NCBI RefSeq assembly: GCF_025860405.1
Contig: NZ_CP063785.1
Span: 4,030,001-4,094,000 of the forward strand
Reading direction: 5' to 3'
From: Tolypothrix sp. PCC 7712
GTDB taxonomy: Bacteria > Cyanobacteriota > Cyanobacteriia > Cyanobacteriales > Nostocaceae
DNA: 64,000 nt
Each line of letters begins with the position of its first letter. The first letter of the stretch is position 1. The translations under genes were made by a program, and so were the position numbers. Positions 18,614 through 28,223 of the stretch are shown here, piece after piece. The notes beneath the pieces were generated by a model. The model saw nothing but the letters and a program-made list of their open reading frames with translations. It was not told where the DNA came from and did no database searches.

Positions 18614-18963
18614 GGTTTATTACCTGAATTTCTCACCAGATTTTTGTTGGCAAATTTCTATAGCAATCCTATTGAATTCACCAAAATTGTAATACCACAA
18701 ATTTTGAGAATTAATGCTTTAGGTAGATATTTGTTCTGCCTGTGAATTTTAAACTCGGGAGTGGTAGGACACTTATGTAATGACTCACACAAGCTTTTCC
18801 TCACATCATTGATGTGGGGATTTTATTTTTGTTGGGCGTGCGTAACGCACCGTCGCGTGGATGGTGCGTTAGGCGCTAGGATAGTTATTTCGTGACAAAT
18901 TATATTGGAAATCAGCGCCTAACACACCCTACATTAATTTTATGTTTACTTGATAAATAAACT
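18614..18963. other. Spacer with terminator and short repeats
   Basis: It contains a plus-strand terminator-like hairpin near 18799-18828 (CTCACATCATTGATGTGGGG, then a T-rich tail) and a GCGTAACGCACC/GGTGCGTTAGGCGC inverted repeat at about 18840-18880. No gene seen. Confidence 0.5.
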
Positions 18964-19230
18964 CTAATAAAAGTGATTATTTATATCCTCTTCTCCTTCA
19001 ATCAATAACAAAGTCATCATATCTGCCTCAATAAAACTCGTTAATTTAAAATCAGACATAGCTTTCAAGTCCTCAATAGCAACTTTTTCAGAGTAGTATT
19101 TAAATATTATTTGAATCGCTTTATTTTTATCTAAATAATTTTGGTAGCTACTATCCTTTTGCATCAAATGTTCAACAATTTTTGATATTCTCTCCAACAG
19201 AGCTTCTTGATATCCATAAACTTCTGGCAT
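18964..19230 (-). CDS. Small unknown protein
   Basis: 88 residues, acidic, helical (MPEVYGYQEALLERISKIVE, KAIQIIFKYYSEKVAIEDL). No domain recognised. Its composition differs from repeat-derived ORFs and it has a plausible ATG. It may be a fragment of a larger gene. It lies just downstream (minus sense) of tktA with an R129-core repeat between them. Confidence 0.42.
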   Translation of the reverse strand: MPEVYGYQEALLERISKIVEHLMQKDSSYQNYLDKNKAIQIIFKYYSEKVAIEDLKAMSDFKLTSFIEADMMTLLLIEGEEDINNHFY

Positions 19231-19300
19231 AATATTCTTTGATTTTGAATCTATTACCCCAATTATAATTTCTCTTAATTCATTTACTTTGCCATTAAAA

Positions 19301-19333
19301 AAAGGCGGGCAAGATGCCCACCCTACAAGAGAA
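19301..19333. repeat. Half REP (R129 core)
   Basis: GGCGGGCAAGATGCCCACCC then TACAAGAG is one arm of the R129/REP hairpin family. It lies 23 bases beyond the tktA stop. Confidence 0.5.
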
Positions 19334-19355
19334 TTCCAAGAATTTGCTGTTGCGA

Positions 19356-21368
19356 TTAACCCAACAATTCTTTTGCTTTAGCTAATACATTATCAACACT
19401 AAAGCCAAACTTCTCTAGGACAACATTACCAGGCGCGGAAGCACCAAATGTATCAATACTAACGGTAGCGCCTTCACTACCTACATACTTGTGCCAGCCG
19501 AAGCTAGAAGCTGCTTCTACAGACAAACGCTTGGTGACGGCTTTTGGTAATACAGACTCTCTATAAGCTGCATCTTGTGCGTCAAACAAATCCCATGCAG
19601 GTAAGGAAACAACGCGAACTTTCTTACCTTCGGCTGTGAGTTTTTCAGCAGCAGTCACAGCGAGGCTCAATTCTGAACCAGTACCAATCAGGATGATATC
19701 TGGTGTGCCTTCGCTATCTACCACAATGTATCCACCCTTAGCTACACCTTCAATCGAGGTACCTGCTAAGTTAGGAACATTTTGACGGGTTAACGCTAAC
19801 AAAGTAGGAGCATTTGCCTTTGCTCTCTCAATTGCTATTTTGTAAGCACCAGAGGTTTCTGTACCGTCTGCGGGGCGAAGCACTGTCAGTTTAGGAATAG
19901 CACGCAGGGAAGCCAGGGTTTCGATGGGTTGGTGGGTGGGGCCGTCTTCACCTTGACCGATGGAGTCGTGAGTCATTACCCAAATACTACCGGCTTGGGA
20001 CAAAGCAGATAAGCGGATGGGTGCGCGCATGTAGTCTGTGAAGATCAGGAAGGTAGCGCCGTAGGGAATTAAGCCGGAACTGTGCAACGCGATACCATTG
20101 ACAATTGCACCCATACCATGCTCCCGTACACCATAGTGGATGTTGGGGTTTTGGTATTGTCCTTTTTGGAAGTCGCCCTTACCTTTGAGTTCGGTTAAGT
20201 TGGAGTGGGTTAAGTCAGCGGAACCACCGATTAACTCTGGTAATACTGCCGCAAGTTTGTTGAGGCAAGTTTCGGAGTGTTTCCGGGTGGGTAGTCCTTT
20301 GTCTTCGGGGGTGTAGGTGGGTAGTACTTTATCCCAGCCATCAGGCAATTTACCGCTTAGGTAACGTTCAAATTCAGCTGCTTCTTGGGGATACTTAGCT
20401 TTGTAATCAGCAAAAGCTTTGTTCCATTCAGATTCGTAACCTGCACCACGTTCGACAGCTTTGTGAGTGTGGCTGAGGACATCTTGGGGAACTACGAAAG
20501 GTTCATATTCCCAACCCAAGTTTTTGCGGGTTAATGCAACTTCATCTGTACCCAAAGCCGCACCGTGAACGCCAGCGGTGTTGGCTTTGTTGGGGGAACC
20601 GTAACCAATGGTGGTTGTGACCTTAATGAAAGAAGGCTTATCGGTAACAGCTTTCGCAGCTTCAATTGCTTTGGCGATCGCATCTAGGTCGGTGTTGCCG
20701 TTCTCTACATGTTGAACGTGCCAGCCGTAAGCTTCAAATCGCTTAGAAACATCTTCGGTGAAGGCTACATCTGTAGAACCATCAATGGAGATGTGGTTAT
20801 CATCGTACAGAGCAATCAGTTTGCCTAATCCCAAGTGTCCTGCGAAAGAACAAGCTTCACCAGAAACACCTTCCATGTTGCAACCATCACCCAAAATTAC
20901 GTAGGTGTAATGGTCAACAATGTTGGCATCGGGTTTGTTGTATTTAGCCGCTAGGTGAGCTTCTGCGATCGCAAAACCAACTCCATTGGCAATCCCTTGA
21001 CCCAGAGGCCCGGTAGTCACTTCTACACCAGCAGTCATGAAGTTTTCTGGGTGTCCAGGGGTTTTGGATTCCCACTGACGGAATAGCTTGATGTCCTCAA
21101 TAGTTACACTGTCATAACCAAAAAGGTACAGCAGGGCATACTGCAACATCGAGCCATGACCAGCAGACAGGATGAAGCGATCGCGGTTAAACCATTTGGG
21201 ATTTTTGGGATTAAACCGCATAAAGCGATCCCAAAGTACAAAAGCCATCGGAGCAGCGCCCATCGGCAGCCCTGGGTGTCCCGATTTTGCTTTTTCTACG
21301 GCATCAATAGCCAAGAAGCGAATCGAGTTAATAGATAGTTCTTCGAGGGATTGGGTTGCAACAGCCAT
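19356..21368 (-). CDS. tktA: Transketolase
   Basis: 670 residues, the usual length. N-terminal thiamine-diphosphate domain: GHPGLPMGAAPMAFVLW, GPLGQGIANGVGFAIAEAHL and the diphosphate/Mg2+ motif GDGCNMEGVSGEA. The middle domain has the transketolase signature around GATFLIFTDYMRAPIRLSAL and the conserved HDSIGQGEDGPTHQPIE. The enzyme moves two-carbon units in the Calvin cycle and pentose phosphate pathway. It lies downstream of acpP-fabF in the common cyanobacterial order, though a 540-base gap suggests its own promoter. Confidence 0.97.
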   Translation of the reverse strand: MAVATQSLEELSINSIRFLAIDAVEKAKSGHPGLPMGAAPMAFVLWDRFMRFNPKNPKWFNRDRFILSAGHGSMLQYALLYLFGYDSVTIEDIKLFRQWESKTPGHPENFMTAGVEVTTGPLGQGIANGVGFAIAEAHLAAKYNKPDANIVDHYTYVILGDGCNMEGVSGEACSFAGHLGLGKLIALYDDNHISIDGSTDVAFTEDVSKRFEAYGWHVQHVENGNTDLDAIAKAIEAAKAVTDKPSFIKVTTTIGYGSPNKANTAGVHGAALGTDEVALTRKNLGWEYEPFVVPQDVLSHTHKAVERGAGYESEWNKAFADYKAKYPQEAAEFERYLSGKLPDGWDKVLPTYTPEDKGLPTRKHSETCLNKLAAVLPELIGGSADLTHSNLTELKGKGDFQKGQYQNPNIHYGVREHGMGAIVNGIALHSSGLIPYGATFLIFTDYMRAPIRLSALSQAGSIWVMTHDSIGQGEDGPTHQPIETLASLRAIPKLTVLRPADGTETSGAYKIAIERAKANAPTLLALTRQNVPNLAGTSIEGVAKGGYIVVDSEGTPDIILIGTGSELSLAVTAAEKLTAEGKKVRVVSLPAWDLFDAQDAAYRESVLPKAVTKRLSVEAASSFGWHKYVGSEGATVSIDTFGASAPGNVVLEKFGFSVDNVLAKAKELLG

Positions 21369-21908
21369 AAATAAGATTGTTTTTAACGACGGGTTAGCAC
21401 TCTTGGTAGCTCACACAGTTACCGGGGAGGCAAAAAAAGCTTGGATTTTGTCCAAATTGATTGCCTGATTGTTTTGACATTCCCCCTATTCTTATCATCC
21501 CACTGCCAATTGTTGATGGACAAGCGGGATATTTAGTGATGACTGTGATAAATCCAGCTAATAATTGGGTTGTTTTGAACCGTTGATTTAGTTGGAAATG
21601 AAATCGATGATACTGTTACCACCAACTTGCGGCAGAGCGACCAGCAGATAAATTGGTGATGTTCTAAAGAATTCCAGCAATTAAATTATCCAATTTTGAG
21701 AGCAAAGATCATAGGCAAAATTTGCTTTATCTGGGCATGGGGCATTGGGCATGGGGCATTGGGCATGGGGAAAATCAATTTTGGATTTTGGATTTGTGAT
21801 TTTGGATTAGGTTTAAATCTAAAATCCAAAATCTAAAATCTAAAATTCCTGCTTCCTCCGCCTCCTCTGCTCCCACAGCAAAGGGATAATTTATTGACTA
21901 GAAGTCCC
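21369..21908. other. tktA upstream / fabF downstream spacer
   Basis: 540 bases with no ORF worth calling. The half near fabF holds degenerate short repeats (GGGGCATTGGGCAT units near 21735-21770 and AAAATCCAAAATC units near 21820-21845). The half near tktA is ordinary AT-rich sequence likely to carry the tktA promoter. Confidence 0.5.
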
Positions 21909-23156
21909 TTAGAGGTATTTCTTAAAGGCTAGGGTCACATTATGACCGCCAAACCCAAAGGAATTGGATAATGCCACGTTGACTTCTTGAGCGCGGCTGG
22001 TGTGAGGAATATAATCCAGGTCACACTCTGGATCGGGATTTTGAAGATTAATTGTTGGTGGAACTTGATCGTTGGCGACGGCCAGTACTGTTGCTACGGC
22101 TTCAATACCTCCAGAACCACCTAAAAGATGACCTGTCATTGATTTGGTAGAGCTGATGGCTACTTTATAGGCAGAATCGCCTAGGGCCTTTTTCATCGCA
22201 GCTGTTTCCGTGGAATCATTAGCTGGGGTACTGGTGCCGTGAGCATTGATATAGTTCACCATCTCTGGGGTTAGCTCCCCATCTTTCAGGGCTATTTCTA
22301 TGGCTCTGGCTGCACCTAATCCACCGGGAACTGGGGAAGTCATGTGATAGGCATCACAGGTCATCCCATAACCGACCATTTCTGCGTAAATGTGAGCGCC
22401 TCGACTCAAAGCATGTTCGAGTTCTTCTAGCACCAAAATTCCCGCACCTTCACCCATGACAAATCCATCGCGATCGCGGTCAAATGGACGGCAGGCATTA
22501 GCTGGGTCATTGAGGGTTGAAAGTGCCCGGGCTGCAGCGAATCCAGCTACACCCAATGGTGTAATTGCTGCTTCACAGCCGCCGCAAATCATGGCTTTGG
22601 CATAACCCCATTGAATTTGGCGAAAAGCATCGCCGATGGCATTGGAACCTGCTGCACAAGCGGTTACAGAGCAGGAATTTGGCCCTTTGGCTCCGGTATG
22701 AATAGCTGTTAATCCAGCCGCCATATTGGCGATCATCATCGGAATCATGAACGGACTACAGCGATCGGGGCCGCGGTTTAGGTAGACTGTTTGCTGGTCT
22801 TCTAAAACCTTCAAACCGCCAATACCAGAACCAATAATTACACCGACCTGTTCTGCATTCAGTTCATTAATCTCTAAACGCGCGTCAGATATAGCTTGTT
22901 TTGCCGCTGACACCCCAAATTGGGAAAACCGATCCATGCGCTTGGCTTCTTTGCGCTCTAAATAAATATGTGGATCGAAGTTTTTGACTTCACCAGCAAT
23001 GCGGCAATCATGGCGAGAGGCATCAAAAGCGGTGATGAAATCAATGCCATTACGACCGCTTAACAATCCTTCCCAATACTGTGCTGGTGTATTGCCAATT
23101 GGTGTAATCGCGCCAACACCAGTTACCACAACGCGTTTACGTTTATAATCTGTCAT
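21909..23156 (-). CDS. fabF: Beta-ketoacyl-ACP synthase II
   Basis: 415 residues. The catalytic cysteine is in SVTACAAGSNAIG (~residue 167). The two active-site histidines are in INAHGTSTPANDSTE and TKSMTGHLLGGSGG. The N-terminal RVVVTGVGAITPIGN is the family start. It elongates acyl-ACP chains by condensation with malonyl-ACP in type II fatty acid synthesis. The acpP gene lies 177 bases upstream on the same strand, supporting the assignment. Degenerate repeats fill the gap between the two. Confidence 0.97.
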   Translation of the reverse strand: MTDYKRKRVVVTGVGAITPIGNTPAQYWEGLLSGRNGIDFITAFDASRHDCRIAGEVKNFDPHIYLERKEAKRMDRFSQFGVSAAKQAISDARLEINELNAEQVGVIIGSGIGGLKVLEDQQTVYLNRGPDRCSPFMIPMMIANMAAGLTAIHTGAKGPNSCSVTACAAGSNAIGDAFRQIQWGYAKAMICGGCEAAITPLGVAGFAAARALSTLNDPANACRPFDRDRDGFVMGEGAGILVLEELEHALSRGAHIYAEMVGYGMTCDAYHMTSPVPGGLGAARAIEIALKDGELTPEMVNYINAHGTSTPANDSTETAAMKKALGDSAYKVAISSTKSMTGHLLGGSGGIEAVATVLAVANDQVPPTINLQNPDPECDLDYIPHTSRAQEVNVALSNSFGFGGHNVTLAFKKYL

Positions 23157-23333
23157 GACTCAGTTAAAGGTGGCGAGAAAGCAGCAAAAAGGTGACTAGT
23201 AATTAGGGACTGGGGGCTGGGGATTGGGGACTGGGTACTAGGTACTGGGGACTGGGTGAAAGATTTAAGTTAAATTTTTCCTGATCCCCAATCCCTAATC
23301 CCCGATCCCCAATCCCCGATCCCCAAATACCGT

Positions 23334-23585
23334 TCAGGCAGATGTAGGAGCTTTGCTGTTGATATAATCCACTGCATCTTGAACCGACAAAATCTTTTCA
23401 GCGGATTCATCGGGAATTTCAATATCAAATTCTTCTTCAAAAGCCATTACTAACTCCACGATATCTAAGGAGTCAGCTCCTAAATCATCAACAAATGTAG
23501 ATATTGGTTTGATAGTATCGGCCTCAACACCTAGTTGTTCGACAACGACTTTCTTCACTCTTTCAAAAGTGTTCTCTTGGCTCAT
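23334..23585 (-). CDS. acpP: Acyl carrier protein
   Basis: 83 residues. The 4'-phosphopantetheine attachment serine is Ser39 in DDLGADSLDIVELVMAFEE. The protein is small, acidic and four-helical, as expected. The ribosome site AAGGAA precedes the ATG. It carries growing acyl chains in fatty acid synthesis and serves the neighbouring FabF. Confidence 0.97.
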   Translation of the reverse strand: MSQENTFERVKKVVVEQLGVEADTIKPISTFVDDLGADSLDIVELVMAFEEEFDIEIPDESAEKILSVQDAVDYINSKAPTSA

Positions 23586-24022
23586 AGATAAAATTTCCTT
23601 AACCAGTTGCTATGATCTGTTCTTTGTGGGCGACATTGTTTTGAGCATATACATCTTATCGGAAAGCGCGATCGCCCGTATACTGCCACAAAGTTTTCCC
23701 AAAACAAAACCTGACCACGTGTAATTGCCGCATAAAACAACTCTTAATGAGCATTTAGGCACCAAACCATGCTAGATAATGCTGGGGATGTTACTGAGGC
23801 ATTTTCTGCGTGAAAATTGCTCAACCTGCTCCTGGGGAGCAAGCTAGGGCAATAGAATTCGCAAGATAATTGCATATACTCTCAACATGTCTCTGTTTTG
23901 CAATTCTTACCGATTTTTTTTACAATGTCCAAATCCCGATACATAGCCTTCCAATGTACACTGGCAAGGGAAGATCAAAAATTTATTGTTGAGGGCAATT
24001 GTTCTCAACCTGCTATAGTTCT
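23586..24022. promoter_or_regulatory. Divergent spacer between acpP and the HdrB-like gene
   Basis: 437 bases between two divergent genes, so promoters for both should lie here. A HIP1-like GCGATCGC occurs near 23669. No specific operator was recognised. Confidence 0.45.
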
Positions 24023-24928
24023 ATGCTATCTCAAAGTCTAAAATACGCTTACTTTCCTGGTTGTGTTGCTCAAGGTGCTTGTCGGGAACTGTACCAATCA
24101 ACTCAAGCTTTAACCAGGGCTTTAGGTATTGAATTAATTGAACTGAAAAAAGCCGCTTGCTGTGGTTCGGGTACTTTTAAAGAAGATTCCCAACTGTTAG
24201 AAGATACAGTTAATGCGCGCAATATTGCTTTAGCTGAAGAGTTGAATTTACCTTTACTAACTCATTGCAGCACTTGCCAAGGTGTCATCGGTCATGTTGA
24301 TGAACGGCTCAAAGAATGTCAGACCAAAAATCCAGCATATATTGAGCAAGTGAATGGATTATTGGCAAAAGAAGGCTGTTTACCTTATCGCGGTAATACA
24401 GAAGTTAAACATCTGCTTTATGCCTTAGTCACAGATTACGGTTTAGCAGAGATTACCAAACGCGTTACCCGCAAGTTGAGTGGGCTAAAATGTGCGGCGT
24501 TTTATGGTTGCTATCTCCTCCGCGCCCAAAAATCCATGCCTTATGATGACCCCTTTAACCCAGAAGCGATGGAAAATGTGTTTCGGGCTGTAGGTGCAGA
24601 ACCAGTTTATTACCGAGGACGCACACAATGTTGTGGCTGGCCTTTATCTAGTTACGCCACTACCGAATCTTTTCAAATGGCGGGGAAACATATTCAAGAT
24701 GCTTTGGCGGCTGGTGCTGATTGTATGGTTACCCCTTGTCCTTTGTGTCATTTAAATTTAGACTCTCGTCAGCCAGAAGTAGAAAAGGTAATTGAAAAGA
24801 AGCTGGGTTTGCCAGTATTACATTTACCGCAATTAATTGCTTTGGCGTTAGGCGTTAGTCCTCAAGAATTGGGTTTAGATAAACATATTGTTTCGACAAA
24901 GCCAGTTTTGGAGAAATTAGGGTTTTAG
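24023..24928 (+). CDS. HdrB-like CCG-domain iron-sulfur protein
   Basis: 301 residues from the ATG at 24023, chosen over an upstream TTG (23999) because the family begins YAYFPGCVAQGACRELYQS. It has two cysteine-rich CCG domains. The first ends in AACCGSGTFKED (~residue 50), with STCQGV downstream. The second has FYGCYLLRAQ, TQCCGWPLSSY and TPCPLCHLNLD. Such proteins (heterodisulfide reductase subunit B, SdhE-type) bind a non-cubane 4Fe-4S cluster and move electrons to or from quinone or disulfide partners. In cyanobacteria the partner is not settled. The usual membrane subunit is not next to it. Confidence 0.85.
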   Translation: MLSQSLKYAYFPGCVAQGACRELYQSTQALTRALGIELIELKKAACCGSGTFKEDSQLLEDTVNARNIALAEELNLPLLTHCSTCQGVIGHVDERLKECQTKNPAYIEQVNGLLAKEGCLPYRGNTEVKHLLYALVTDYGLAEITKRVTRKLSGLKCAAFYGCYLLRAQKSMPYDDPFNPEAMENVFRAVGAEPVYYRGRTQCCGWPLSSYATTESFQMAGKHIQDALAAGADCMVTPCPLCHLNLDSRQPEVEKVIEKKLGLPVLHLPQLIALALGVSPQELGLDKHIVSTKPVLEKLGF

Positions 24929-25141
24929 GAATGGGTAATTGGGTTTTTGGTGTTTGCTATCAATTGCCAATTGATAAAAATGCTATTTCAGTAGAGACGC
25001 GATTAATAGCGCATACGTGTCAACTTAAGCTAAAAGCTATATAGGACGGGCTTTGTACAAAAACCCTCGCCCTCATCCCCTCACCCCTTCTCCCTCAGGG
25101 AGAAGGGGAATTAAATCTCTTGCTCCCCTCTCCTGCTGGGA

Positions 25142-25367
25142 GCTACGGTGTACACACAAGTACTCTCCGCATACGTTTCAGGGATTTCAACCCCCTTAAA
25201 TTGTCATTGCGAGGAGGAACGACGAAGCAATCGCTTGGTGCTGGGATTGCTTCTCTTCGAGACGCTACGCGAACGCTTCGCTCGCAATGACAGGTTTTGA
25301 GCGATTTTTATCTGAGTTTAAAACTCCCTTCCAGGTAGGATTTCAAGACTTCTGTGTACACCGTAGC
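25142..25367. mobile_element. R226 MITE with 9-bp target duplication
   Basis: Perfect 14-bp terminal inverted repeats GCTACGGTGTACAC and GTGTACACCGTAGC. The element is flanked on both sides by CTGCTGGGA (25133-25141 and 25368-25376). It has no coding sequence. It carries a REP91 repeat inside. Confidence 0.88.
25202..25292. repeat. REP91 repeat (TGTCATTGCGA ... TCGCAATGACA)
   Basis: Perfect 11-base inverted ends. A related, longer and right-truncated copy lies at 48690-48820. It contains the shorter CGCTACGCGAACGC-type repeat unit. It sits inside R226. Confidence 0.75.
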
Positions 25368-25580
25368 CTGCTGGGAGAGGGGCTGGGGGTGAGGGCAAAA
25401 CCTTTGCACAAAGCGGGTTTCACGTTAAGTTGACACCAATGTTAATCGCGTCTCTACAACGCAGTGGGGATTAGAGGCAAAGGAGAAAGGTTTTGTATTT
25501 TCCCCTTCCCCTTTAACCTTTTCCCTTTTCCCAGATATCTAATGTTGATTGTTAACCGTCAACAGTCAACATCCGAAAGC

Positions 25581-25976
25581 TTATGCTGTTTCTATCGGCT
25601 CAACAGGTGGTTTCTCTACACCTGATTTTATGCGGGTAATAGTACCTTTGCGGATGCGATCGCTCTTTAGCACACCACCAGCTTGCACATATTCAGCGCT
25701 TTCTTTTCCGTATCTGCCAGCAACAGACATCAGCATATTTTCACATACAACGCTCAAGGTTTTTTCTAATTTGTCAATATCAGTTTTGGAGGCATCTATT
25801 ACAGCCAAAGCTGTGTTATGAGCGTTGAGTTTATTGCGTAATTCTTCAATTATTTGCTGCATATTTTGCAAGCTGTTAGAACTGCCAAAATCAAGATTTG
25901 GATCAATAGCTTGCATTCCAGAAGCTCTCTGTAAAGCTTTTTCGAGAATCCGAGATGAGCGTTTAGGTAAGGTCAT
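25581..25976 (-). CDS. Unknown protein
   Basis: 131 residues, mostly helical with a likely coiled coil (about residues 35-75: MQQIIEELRNKLNAHNTALA, DIDKLEKTLS). The C-terminal third is basic (SDRIRKGTITRIKSG). No domain recognised. Composition and a clean start argue for a real gene. It stands alone between two repeat-filled spacers. Confidence 0.6.
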   Translation of the reverse strand: MTLPKRSSRILEKALQRASGMQAIDPNLDFGSSNSLQNMQQIIEELRNKLNAHNTALAVIDASKTDIDKLEKTLSVVCENMLMSVAGRYGKESAEYVQAGGVLKSDRIRKGTITRIKSGVEKPPVEPIETA

Positions 25977-26521
25977 ATAATAGCTTCACTCCTCATAAAC
26001 TTTGCCACTACAGCACCGCGTAAATAAATCAACAATTCTCCAACAATGAAATGCTTTGCTGCATTCATTTTGAATTTTGCGGTGCTACTGTTAGCTTGTC
26101 TTAAAATAGGTGGATTTCGGTTCAGGGAAAATAACAAATTTTTAGCTTTTTTTAACAATATTTTGGGTGATAATTCTGTAATTATGCGTAATCTCTCGCG
26201 ATCGCCTCTTAATGGCGAATTTCTACCAGATGAGTAGGTTGGGTTGGCGTAAGGAAACCCAACACCGAGATATCGGTTAAGCGTTTTGAAACCAAAATTG
26301 GTTTTGGGGAAAAGGTGAAAGGTTAAGGGTTAGGGATTTCCAAGAAATAAATTATTCCATCTTGTGGGGCGGGCAAGATGCCCGCCAAATAAACTGGGCG
26401 GACATCTTGCCCGCCCCACAATAAATACTAGGATATTTTTTTATTTGGAAGTCCCTTAAAGGTTTTTTCTTCCCCTTCCCCTTCCCCCTTCCCCGACAAG
26501 TTACGCTGCGCTTAACACAAC
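25977..26521. other. Spacer with an R129 element
   Basis: 545 bases. Overlapping short ORFs on both strands (about 25973-26237) were judged spurious. The main structure is the 129-bp R129 element at 26330-26458. Confidence 0.5.
26330..26458. mobile_element. R129 MITE copy 1 (129 bp)
   Basis: Ends TTAGGGATTTCCAAGAAATA and TTTTATTTGGAAGTCCCTTA are imperfect inverted repeats. The centre is the GTGGGGCGGGCAAGATGCCC hairpin found widely in this window. The copy at 37476-37604 is also exactly 129 bp. Confidence 0.75.
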
Positions 26522-27406
26522 TCAAGGAACGATAGTTTTAGAAACTTCTGGACTGCGAATGAGCAAATGTCCTTTATCACTGTTTTGAATAGCAATCACT
26601 GCTGGGCGATCGCTAGGTGTGGCATTTAGAGGTAAAGTTTGAAATAAATAAATCCAGCCGCCTCGTTCTAGCAGTAAGCGCCAAATTCTCGGTTGGTTGG
26701 GGTTGCTGGTATCAGTATCTTCTCTACCGCGTAAATCTTCAAATAGTCCTCTGTCACCAATGATTTTGTAACCTTTTAATGGCGGATCAGTAAACTCATC
26801 ATCTAGTTTGCGTCCCGCGACAAATTTCTCTTCTGGTGATATTAGGGCAATTACAGGCAAAGTAGAATTTTGACTAGCATCTCTTCGAGCATCTGTAATG
26901 CCTTGCCACTTAGCTAACCAGAATATTGTAATTAAAACCCAAGAGACGATGACAATTTCATTGACTAAAGAACGCAAAAAATCTACAGAACGCAATTGTA
27001 CAGAACTGTAGACCGCCAGAGAATTCAGCAATTTAGCTCTCTTTGTCTGCTGACGTTGGGTAGCGGGAATGATGCGACGTGATAGCAAGTGGTTGAGAGT
27101 AGCAACTACCGCTTCGCTGATGATTCTAATTAACCATAGGGTAATGTTAATGGCGATCGCAGTTAACAAAAAAGCGATCGCAGTTTTGCCAATCGCCCAA
27201 CCATCCCCAAAGAAGATTTGTAGGGGAACCATGAGAAACGACTGTGCAGGTAAATCGAGGTTAGCAACTTCTAGCTGAAAAAAATAGAAATATGACCAAC
27301 GATAAATCCAGCCTGCAAAGAACAGCGCCGCACCTAGTAAACCAAGTACACTTGTAAACTTACCTAAAATGTTCGGGTCTGAGGTGGGATTGGGGGCTGA
27401 ACTCAC
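26522..27406 (-). CDS. Membrane protein of unknown function
   Basis: 294 residues from a GTG at 27406. This start is chosen because TGGAG lies eight bases upstream. The upstream ATG at 27526 would add 40 residues translated from TTGACCCTTGAC-type repeats. It has three to four membrane segments (LGLLGAALFFAGWIYRWSYF, TAIAFLLTAIAINITLWLI, IVIVSWVLITIFWLAKW) and a soluble C-terminal ~110 residues (ALISPEEKFVAGRKLDDEF, GYKIIGDRGLFEDLRG). No family recognised. It lies alone and is divergent from the next gene. Confidence 0.65.
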   Translation of the reverse strand: MSSAPNPTSDPNILGKFTSVLGLLGAALFFAGWIYRWSYFYFFQLEVANLDLPAQSFLMVPLQIFFGDGWAIGKTAIAFLLTAIAINITLWLIRIISEAVVATLNHLLSRRIIPATQRQQTKRAKLLNSLAVYSSVQLRSVDFLRSLVNEIVIVSWVLITIFWLAKWQGITDARRDASQNSTLPVIALISPEEKFVAGRKLDDEFTDPPLKGYKIIGDRGLFEDLRGREDTDTSNPNQPRIWRLLLERGGWIYLFQTLPLNATPSDRPAVIAIQNSDKGHLLIRSPEVSKTIVP

Positions 27407-27629
27407 AGAAGCACTCCAAAAGCAAGAGATTGGATAGAAAAAAGGCAAGGGGGCAGGGAGCAGGGAGCAGAGAGAAATAAGTAGTAAATATTTGACCCTT
27501 GACTCTTGACCCTTGACCCTTGACAATTCCTTAAATCAATCAAATTATTTTCCGTTATTTTACGGAAATTTGGTAAATAGTAAGGAAGTTAAACAAAGAA
27601 TTAATACGTAATTAAACAGTGTTAAGACT

Positions 27630-28223
27630 ATGACTGCTTTTTTTAAAGTAATAGTTGTGGGAGTCTTGGCAACAGCAGGAGTGCTGGCAGGAAACACCAT
27701 ATCTGCAATTGGTAAAGAAGTCAAGACAGGAAATGTTTTGCTAGCACAAACACCAGTACAATCAGAGTCAATCGCATTACCAATAGCTTTACCAGAGATG
27801 GCAGCTATTAATTTGAAGAAAGGCGGATCACAGAGTGGTCAGGTGGTTGGTATAGATGCTCAAGGGCAAAAATTAACGATTCAGCGTAATAGAAAAACTT
27901 ACTTAATTCCTTTAAATCAAATTGAAAAAGTAGCATTTAGGAATAGTGCTAAAGCTTACAGAACTGATGGACGGATGATTATCCGGGGTGAAAGGCAACG
28001 TTACACAGCTAAAGTAATGACTTGGAGTGGTTTACCTTTAGATACTTTGAGGATTAAAAACCCTGTTCAAGGTCAAGCAGAAGTGAAGCTGGGGCCACCT
28101 GTAGTTTCTTCAGATTTATTATCTGGTATTCAGTCCGTGGCTAAAGATAGACAATATGTGGTGGAGCAAATCCAGTTTAATCCGCAAAAAAGAACAATGA
28201 CGATTCAGGCGACACCGTATTAG
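27630..28223 (+). CDS. Secreted unknown protein
   Basis: 197 residues with an N-terminal signal or anchor (about 4-26: FFKVIVVGVLATAGVLAGNT). The rest is beta-rich: SGQVVGIDAQGQKLTIQRNR and TYLIPLNQIEKVAF suggest a small barrel-like domain. No cysteines of note. It is likely periplasmic or lumenal. Function unknown. Confidence 0.6.
   Translation: MTAFFKVIVVGVLATAGVLAGNTISAIGKEVKTGNVLLAQTPVQSESIALPIALPEMAAINLKKGGSQSGQVVGIDAQGQKLTIQRNRKTYLIPLNQIEKVAFRNSAKAYRTDGRMIIRGERQRYTAKVMTWSGLPLDTLRIKNPVQGQAEVKLGPPVVSSDLLSGIQSVAKDRQYVVEQIQFNPQKRTMTIQATPY

Larger units (their letters stand above)
25017..25436 (+). mobile_element. R185 MITE copy B, interrupted by R226
   Basis: Terminal repeats GTGTCAACTTAA and TTAAGTTGACAC as in copy A. 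Total 420 bp. Subtracting the 226-bp insert and its 9-bp target duplication leaves exactly 185 bp. Confidence 0.85.
24929..25580. other. Spacer filled by nested repeats
   Basis: No gene. It is occupied by the nested R185/R226/REP91 structure inside a split M5 palindrome, followed by short degenerate repeats. Confidence 0.7.

Noticed and set aside
25973..26237. Two overlapping opposite-strand ORFs of ~61-63 residues
   Set aside because: Mutually exclusive, low complexity, no ribosome sites or homology visible.
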